Shown here piece after piece: positions 57,351 to 64,000 of a DNA stretch of 64,000 nt. A program made the translations under genes and the position numbers. Origin of the DNA: Diospyros lotus (taxonomy: Eukaryota > Streptophyta > Magnoliopsida > Ericales > Ebenaceae); contig NC_068348.1 of assembly GCF_014633365.1 (NCBI RefSeq), forward strand, positions 15,084,311-15,148,310, read 5' to 3'. The first letter of the stretch is position 1; each line of letters starts with the position of its first letter. The notes beneath the pieces were generated by a model. That model had not been told where the DNA came from. It searched no databases and worked only from the letters and a program-made list of their open reading frames with translations.

Positions 57351-58715
57351 TAACTAAGACTATTGTGTCCATTTCTTATTTAGGTCAGGATGGATATTCA
57401 TTTTTATTTAAGAACAATAGTTATTCGTTTTATAAAAATGAGTTATTTTATGGTAAAACAATAGTATGTAATGGTTTGTATGTCCTTAATGTTGATACTC
57501 CTCTCAATAACATAAATATTAAGTGACTTAAATTAGGTGATTTAAATAGCACTTATTTATGGCATTGTTGCATTGGCCATATAAATGAGACTCGCATATC
57601 CAATGGCTATTTTAGCACATTTGATTATGAATCATATGGTCCTTGCAAATCTTGTTTTCTTGGCAAGATAACTAAGTCTCCTTTTAATGGAAAGGGAGAG
57701 AAGGCTGTAGAAGTGCTAGGGCTGGTGTATACTGATGTGTGTGGGCCCATGTCCACCCAGGCTTGAGGTGGGTCTATCTACTTCATAACCTTTATTGATG
57801 ATAGATCACATTTTGCTTATGTGTATCTCATGAAACACAAATATGAGACTTTTGAAAGTTCAAGGAATTCAGATTTGAAGTAGAGAAACAAATTGGGAAA
57901 AGTATCAAAGTATTTCGATCAGATCGATGTGGTGAATACTTGAACAGTGAGTTTTTAGATCACCTAAAATAGAACATGATTCTCTTACAGTGGACTCCAC
58001 TTGAAATACCAGAGATGAATGGCGTGTTTGAAAGGAGAATTAGGACGTTGTTGGACATGGTTCGGTCCATGATGAGTCGCACTGAACTTTCTATTTCATT
58101 TTTGGGGATTTGTACTCACCGCAATCTTTGTTTTAAATAAGGTTTCAAGTAAGTTAGTTACTTAGACTCCATATGAGATATGGAAAGGAAAGAAGCTAAA
58201 TCTGTCTTTCCTTTAGATTTGGGGTTGTGAAACTTATGTTAAGTATGTTGACAGTAATAAGCTAAAACCCAAGTCAATGAGATGTTTGTTTGTGGGATAT
58301 CCAAAAGAAATAAATAGATATTACTTTTACCACCCACATGAATAAAAGGTTTTTGTTGCCAAGCATGCGATATTCCTTGACAAGAAATTCTTAGATGCTG
58401 TGGCTAGTGGGGGGAATGTTGAGCTCGAAGAGATTCGAAACGAACCACAAATAAATACTCCCCTCTAGGAACCTGAGAAAGATGAGACACAAGATGTTGT
58501 GTCAATTCCCCAATCTTCCACACAAGGATTTCATAGGTTAACGAAAGTTCGCCATGAGCCTAAGAGATATGGATTTCTCATCTTGACATATGGAGATGTG
58601 CTTTTGGTTGAGAATGACGAACTAAACACCTATGGAGAAGCAATGTGAGACATTGACTCTAGGAAATGGCTTGATGCCATGAAATCTGAAATAGATTCCA
58701 TGTACACTAACCAAG
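57351..58715 (+). pseudogene. Copia B integrase and start of RT (broken)
   Basis: Integrase zinc-binding residues are visible in LWHCCIGHI..CKSCFLGK (57558-57665). Core motifs are VYTDVCGPM, ITFIDDRSHFAYVYLMKHK and NGVFERRIRTLLDMVRSMMS, giving the D, D and E positions. The post-core block IWGCETYVK..LFVGYPKE and the RT lead-in RHEPKRYGFL, DSRKWLDAMKSEIDSMYTNQ (near 58700) follow. Multiple stops and frameshifts are present. The sequence is cut at 58715 by the reversed LARD-type LTR, and the RT catalytic core is not in the window. Confidence 0.85.
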
Positions 58716-61165
58716 TGTAACGACTCGCTCCCACTTTCGGGCGCTACCGATAAATAATCGACCGGATTACTCACCCAACGAACCACAACTGAAGGGTTGG
58801 ACTATGTTTCAACAGGAAACGCCCTAGGTGGGAACTAAGCTTCATCCTTCCATTCGCTCCACTTAGGAATCGGTCCCAACTCAAACAGGAAAAACTCAGC
58901 GGACAGAGACCCGAAACCCGAGTGAGCTTCACCTCTCTTTAGCTCGCCTCATAACAATATTCCATGTACACTTTGTTTCTCAGTAAAGTGTTGGTTATGC
59001 TAGCTTTGTGCCTGAGTTACCTCTGGATTTTTAGATGTTGCAAGTCCAGATGCAAGCAGGGATGGTGCCGAGAGGCTATTGTGGCAACTAGCGGTGTTGC
59101 CCGAGTTGTGTATTTTATCACACTATGATGATTACAACAATTAAATACATTTAACACTCAACAACACATACATTTACTCACAAGGGTATACATACACAAC
59201 ACCACATGAGTCACAAAGACTCAGTAAGGGTGCAATACATGTAAATATGAATATAAAGATGTTTATGTATGCCCAATGCATGCAAATGAGGCTAGGCCCA
59301 CACATCCTCACAACCTACCAAGGTTTGAGACATCAACCTATTAGCCCCCACAACACTAGTCCTCCATATGGCCACAAGTCCACTAGATCTTGCATCACAC
59401 AAGAGACAACCACTACATGCAAATGCTACATAAAAACATTATCAAACATATTTACCAACTTGCAAGGCCACCTCCACATGGGGCCATCCCTTACCTGGCT
59501 CGAAGTCTCATCTCTGCCTTGACACGAATTTCAATCTGCACCTCAAGTTCCTCTAAAATCACTGCCTCCCAGGTCGAACCTAGATGCAAACACACACAAA
59601 CCCAACTCCATTAACATCCGGCATTAAACCAATGCCCTCAACTTTGCCACACACCACTAGAACCATCCATTAACAATTTCCAATCAACCCCACCCGAGGG
59701 TTCAAACCAACCAATACTACACAATTCATTATCTCACTTAATGAAAATAACTAGAAAATAATTAACTCAACTTACCTCAATTAACTCTGGAAAAGACATC
59801 GGGAAAACGCTCACCCGGCGTTGCCTCCTTAGCCGCAAATCTTGTGTCCAAAATTCGTTGTCGGGCCTCCAGCACGCTTCTCAAGTCCCAAAATAATTTC
59901 CATAATTTTCTCCAATTTTTTGGGCTTTTCTAGCTATTTTCCCCTTATTTTTCTCATTTTTCATTATTTTCTTTTCTTTTCTTTTTCTTTTCTTTTTCTT
60001 TTCTCCTTTCTTCTTCACCTCCACTGTTCTTCTTCTTCGCACTCGCACTGTACCTACGTGCATGGCCGCCCACCACCGGCCACTGCCGCCTGGCCTACCA
60101 GCCATCGCAGCTGCTCGCGCCACCGTCGCCGGCCTCGCATCCACCGCCTTCACCTGCTTGCGTCGCCTCCTCCGCGATTGGCTTCCCCGCGCGCATGCTG
60201 CAACTGTCGAGGCTGCCATTGTTGGCTTCTGAAGCTTCCCAGCCATCATTGCCGGCCAAACGGCCTTCTGCCGCTGCTAGACGCGACTCAGACGGTCGCC
60301 TCCATGCTGCTTGAAGCTCTAGCCAGCACCGCCGTGCACCTCTACGCAAGCCACCGCAGCCCGCTGCTACGCCTTGCCTGCCCCGCATCGGCCATGGCCA
60401 TCTTTGCCGTTAGTTCTTCTTCTAGTCACCGGCCTGATCTCCTTCTCTCAATCTCTCTCTCATTCTCTCGATCTCTCGGTTACTCTCCCAAGCTCTCTCT
60501 CTTCCCTGATTTCACTTCTCCCTCTTTGTTTTGATTTCAAATTTTGAAATCCTGGCAGCAAGCTCACGGTTATATATATATATATACATAAATTACACAT
60601 TTAACCCCTCAATTTCTCAATAATATCACTTGAGGGTTTTAATAATTCCACTTGGAGATACATTAATTACACTTGGGCCCTCCAAGCTTTAAATTAATTA
60701 TCATCCAGCCACTCCCAACTCGATTTCTTCGAAAATTAATAACCGACATTTACTCGAAAATACCGATTTCATCCCTACGCCTGCACGGGACCTTTATTTC
60801 ACCCAAAAACACCTAAGGGTTGCTTTAATCACAAAACCGGACCACCCCTAGGGTCCTCTCAATTTCCCGGAGGTTCCCTACGACTATTCGGTACTAGCAC
60901 CCATTCGGGCTTATATAGAATTTATTCCGAAAATTATTCCCGTTCGGACTACTTCTTGTGCCATAAACCTCGCTTCGAGACGCTCACTAATCTCTTGCCC
61001 TCCTTCCTAGACATCCAAGTCCCAGGGCATTCCTTGCCGCTAATTCGGCAATTTTATTAATTAATTTTTTGAAATTGACCCTTGGACTTTCCGGATCACC
61101 CGAGGTCCTGACAAAATAATCCAAATTTATTTATTTTTCAATACCATATAATACCGGGTATTACA
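58716..61165 (-). mobile_element. LARD-family 3' LTR, reverse orientation
   Basis: In its own sense it begins TGTAATACCCGG (61165) after a polypurine tract and ends GAGCGAGTCGTTACA (58716), directly against Copia B RT. End sequence near 58840 (AAACGCCCTAGGTGGGAACTAAGC) and the CATGAGTCACAAAGACTCAGTAAGG block (59205) match the LTRs at 23154 and 32169. The order of modules differs: the GC-rich island (60040-60450) lies before, not after, that block. The long frame 59842-60534 is low-complexity coding of this island and not a gene. Confidence 0.8.
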
Positions 61166-61200
61166 TTCCACCCCCCTTAAAGAATTTTGTCCTCGAAATT
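61166..61200 (-). promoter_or_regulatory. Polypurine tract of reversed LARD relative
   Basis: On the minus strand AAATTTCGAGGACAAAATTC is followed by TTTAAGGGGGGTGGAA and the LTR start. This is the same arrangement as at 32139-32168. Confidence 0.8.
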
Positions 61201-64000
61201 TACTTTACCATATTTTTTTGCCCAAAGATAATCACATTCTTAGGCTACATGCCAAATTCCCATGCTCAAGAATTTCGTAGCCGAACCATTTCTCAGCCTT
61301 TATCTCAGGTTATTCCCACCTCAAGGCTTCACTAGGCTTTTGGTTCTTCGCCTCTCGAGGACATTCACCAACTGAATGCCGCCTTGGCCTCCAGCCAAAT
61401 CGCACCACTGGTTGCTAGTCATGTTTACTGCTATGATATCCATCTCTTGATGGATTTTTTCTGCCTCGAAGCATTGCTTTGCAGTCCACTTCCCATCAAT
61501 CGAAACAAACACTCTCTAACATTGCATCACTGATCAGTCTACTACGATTTTACGCCGATCACACACTGTAACGTTTTCCACTACCAATCACACATAGCCA
61601 CGATTTTACGCTGGTCCAACCAGCAATGTCTTAGCTTTGATCATCAGCCGTAATGTCTCTTCTAGTGCCCACAAGACACTTTGACACCCATTCCACCATG
61701 GCATACCGCCATTAATTACAAGCATGCATAGTTTGAGTCGATCCTCATGGCATTCTCTCACTACACGGGAAGCAACAAATTGGCCCACCCAGCTAAGTTC
61801 GATCATTTTCTACATGGTCTACTACCTTGACCAGCCGACCCTCATTTATCGATACGATTATGCGTAATCGATATACTCAACACCATGCTAGGTTATTTCA
61901 CATTTCAACCCTACGTGCACTACCCGGGCCACCTCGAGTTTGGCGATGCATGTACCGTCACAATCTCACCTCGAGCTTAACCCTGCACGAGCCACAACTT
62001 TCTCCCATCCAGGAGCTTTTCGCACAAGCACACAGAGACACTTAGGCCTTTCTTACTAGGCGATATCACACGCTAGTAGGGGTCCCATACCCATACCAAG
62101 GAACTCCTCATTGAGCAACCCCTTTCAATTCTTCACCTCATTTTGGCTTTCACAATCATGCCCCATGCTAGGCCTTACCTTGGCCATTAAACCCTAAAGC
62201 GAGTCAAGGATCCTACCATTGCGCTTAAGGTCGCGGAACCATTAATCGGCCCTCGTCATCACCCACAGTGTATGGCACAAGTGATTGGTTTATTACCTTC
62301 TGCACAATCACTTATTGCACCGCACTTGTAGGATGACTCGTGCCTTTGGTTCACACCATAACAAGCTAACATGGTTACACCCCCACTCTTGTAGTGATTT
62401 TCTAGCCAAATTCACTCACCCAACTTCAATTTCATTGGGATCTTTCAATTTCTATCGTTTCTTGACAGAGCCTCTTACCTTAGAGGCACAAAACTTTCAG
62501 CCATCCTAACTCAGGTTTATTTTAAATCCGCAATAGACACCTGATTTAAACCATGCATAATGGTTTTCCTTATCCTTCTCGACAATGACATACCAGCCCA
62601 GCAACGAATTTCCTTCCATGGTCGTTGCATCTCAAATTTCACAGGCACCAGCCTTCATGGCCAATCATACTCGGCTTCGAGGTCCTACCATACATAATGG
62701 TTACATTTGACCTTCCCAACAACATCTTTTCCTGATAGCGACGATGACACCACCATATCATCTCAAAAGACTCGCTACTTTTTGAACCTTATTGGTCATC
62801 GCAACCTGCACGACCCCATTCTTAGGCCGTCTTCCTCATCTCACTTTGCTATGTTTATAGCAGCTAGCCAATTCCCTAAGAGACTCTGGCTTCTCCCAGA
62901 CTTCTTATAACTTTTGCTTCAATCAGCTCACACCTCTCAGTGAGCGACCACATTGGCTCTAATGCCATCATCATCAACTAAGACGACCTCTCGCCATCGC
63001 TTTGCGCCACCTCTAGACGCAACCGCGACTCAGGAGCCATCTACGCCACTGACCGACCACTCTCACGACGCCCCACGACCCTGGCCAGCTGCTGCATTGC
63101 TACTGCCGCTATCACCGGTTGGCGTCTTCGGTCGCCATCGACTACCCTTAGCCAATCACCAATCGACTCCACTAGTTACTTTCTTCACAATCGTTAACCC
63201 CTAACCACGAGGTTAAATCTCATCAATTGCCCACACCAAGGCATCACCCTAAGTATAGCACTCACAGCTATCAGGTGATTTCATCACCTAAACACCATTT
63301 ATGGGAACCAATCTCATCCCATAAACTCTTCCTTCGAGCTCTCTTTACCCATTGGTAACATCTCAAATTCACCCTTAACTTCCGACTAACCAACCCGATT
63401 AGCTTTAGCCAGATCGCCCGGCTCACATCTAACACAACCTTCCTCCAGGCACTATACTTGCAATCATCGACTATGTCTTCGATTTAAACTCCACCCACTA
63501 GAAATCATCCCAACCACTCTTATGGAACTCGACGTCGTAGGACTCACATTCCTACTCAGGTACTTGCCATCACGCTGGCTTTTCCTGGGTGATCCATCCT
63601 ATTAGAGTTTTAGTGCCTTCGAAGGTCCATCTAGTATTGTTACCTCCTGCTCAACTTTTCTTGGGAGAACATCTCAAGTTCTATCCTGACCACATTTCAA
63701 CACTACAATCTATAGCTCTTGCTACTAAGTAGCGCTCCTTCAAGCGGCACAATTCTGCCTTGACCAACCATCTTTTATCCCTTTGGATCTCTTTCTCAAC
63801 ACCCACCTGGTCTAACCACTAGGATCTCTTTGTTCTGAGCATATCTCTTTCTATTTTTCACTCATCATGACGTTTGTGGGTAGTTAGTGGGTCATCATGG
63901 TGATCGGGGAACAATCCCGTGCCTGGAGGTGGGGGTAATGAGTTTGGACCCAGATCACATGCCTAGAGGTGGGGCTGACATGATGACTGGCGAATGGGGA
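61201..64000 (-). mobile_element. LARD-family interior, reverse, continuing past window
   Basis: Sequence to about 63840 is homologous, in reverse, to 29640-32138: for example CACTTGTGCC-ACGC (31026) versus 62270, and GTGGTTAGACCAGGTG (29665) versus 63807. As in the first copy no Gag or Pol motif is visible. A GC-rich stretch at about 62972-63165 is absent from the first copy. The last 160 bp (63840-64000) no longer match and contain two GAGGTGGGG phrases. Confidence 0.75.

Noticed and set aside
59842..60534. Longest clean uncharacterised frame (230 codons), Pro/Ser/His-rich
   Set aside because: It lies in the pyrimidine tract and GC-rich island of the reversed LTR. Composition alone explains the open frame, and no domain is visible.
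1..64000. CRISPR arrays, bacterial operons, riboswitches, phage modules
   Set aside because: The window is plant nuclear DNA. The repeats found are tandem, LTR or subterminal types, with no regularly spaced arrays of that kind.

Overview
This is plant nuclear DNA, almost certainly from a flowering plant. Nearly all of it is a nested graveyard of LTR retrotransposons, and I see no intact cellular gene. The evidence is plant-type Ty3/gypsy chromoviruses with chromodomains, a Tat/Athila-like element, Copia elements primed by initiator-Met tRNA, Tourist-type MITEs, a tRNA-type SINE, CACTA and Helitron-like ends, a Cassandra-like 5S-rRNA-containing LTR, and one broken multi-exon ABCB (P-glycoprotein) gene fragment with plant-style introns.

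Layout. 1-697 is the end of a Copia LTR. 698-8734 is a 5'-truncated chromovirus (A, + strand) whose 3' LTR was split by a solo LTR (4353-6798, target duplication TAAAT). A Tourist MITE follows (8743-9273), then unremarkable AT-rich DNA to 10740. 10741-13956 is a Tat/Athila-like LTR (carrying another MITE), its primer site and a broken gag. 13957-19013 holds an LTR-like piece, a Copia relic, the ABCB pseudogene and a CACTA end. 19014-20496 is a second Tat/Athila-type LTR carrying a SINE. 20497-23153 is an LTR-like fragment, AT-rich DNA and CACTA-like subterminal repeats.

23154-34767 is a complete 11.6-kb element with about 2.6-kb LTRs and the 5-bp duplication AAATA. It has a primer site and polypurine tract but no recognisable coding region, so it is a LARD-like non-autonomous element. 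Just inside its 5' LTR is a Cassandra-like module: primer site, short internal region, polypurine tract and a 226-bp LTR containing 5S rRNA-like sequence, followed by a second primer site. This looks like a chimera made at the shared primer site. A diverged relative lies in reverse at 58716-64000.

34833-58715 is a Copia element torn apart three times: its 5' LTR is split by a chromovirus-containing block (36186-49577), its gag by a reversed Tat/Athila-type LTR (51947-56666, itself carrying Helitron-like DNA), and its pol by the LARD relative at 58716. Chromovirus B (minus strand, 36740-49455) carries gag, protease, RT, RNase H, integrase and chromodomain remnants. It also has an extra acidic ORF upstream of gag and a 3.1-kb solo LTR (39206-42336) inside its integrase region.

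All coding regions of the elements contain stops, frameshifts or damaged catalytic residues, so the window is transcriptionally relevant only through LTR promoters and structural features. Boundaries were read by eye. Those supported by target duplications or by an unoccupied paralogous site are the firmest.
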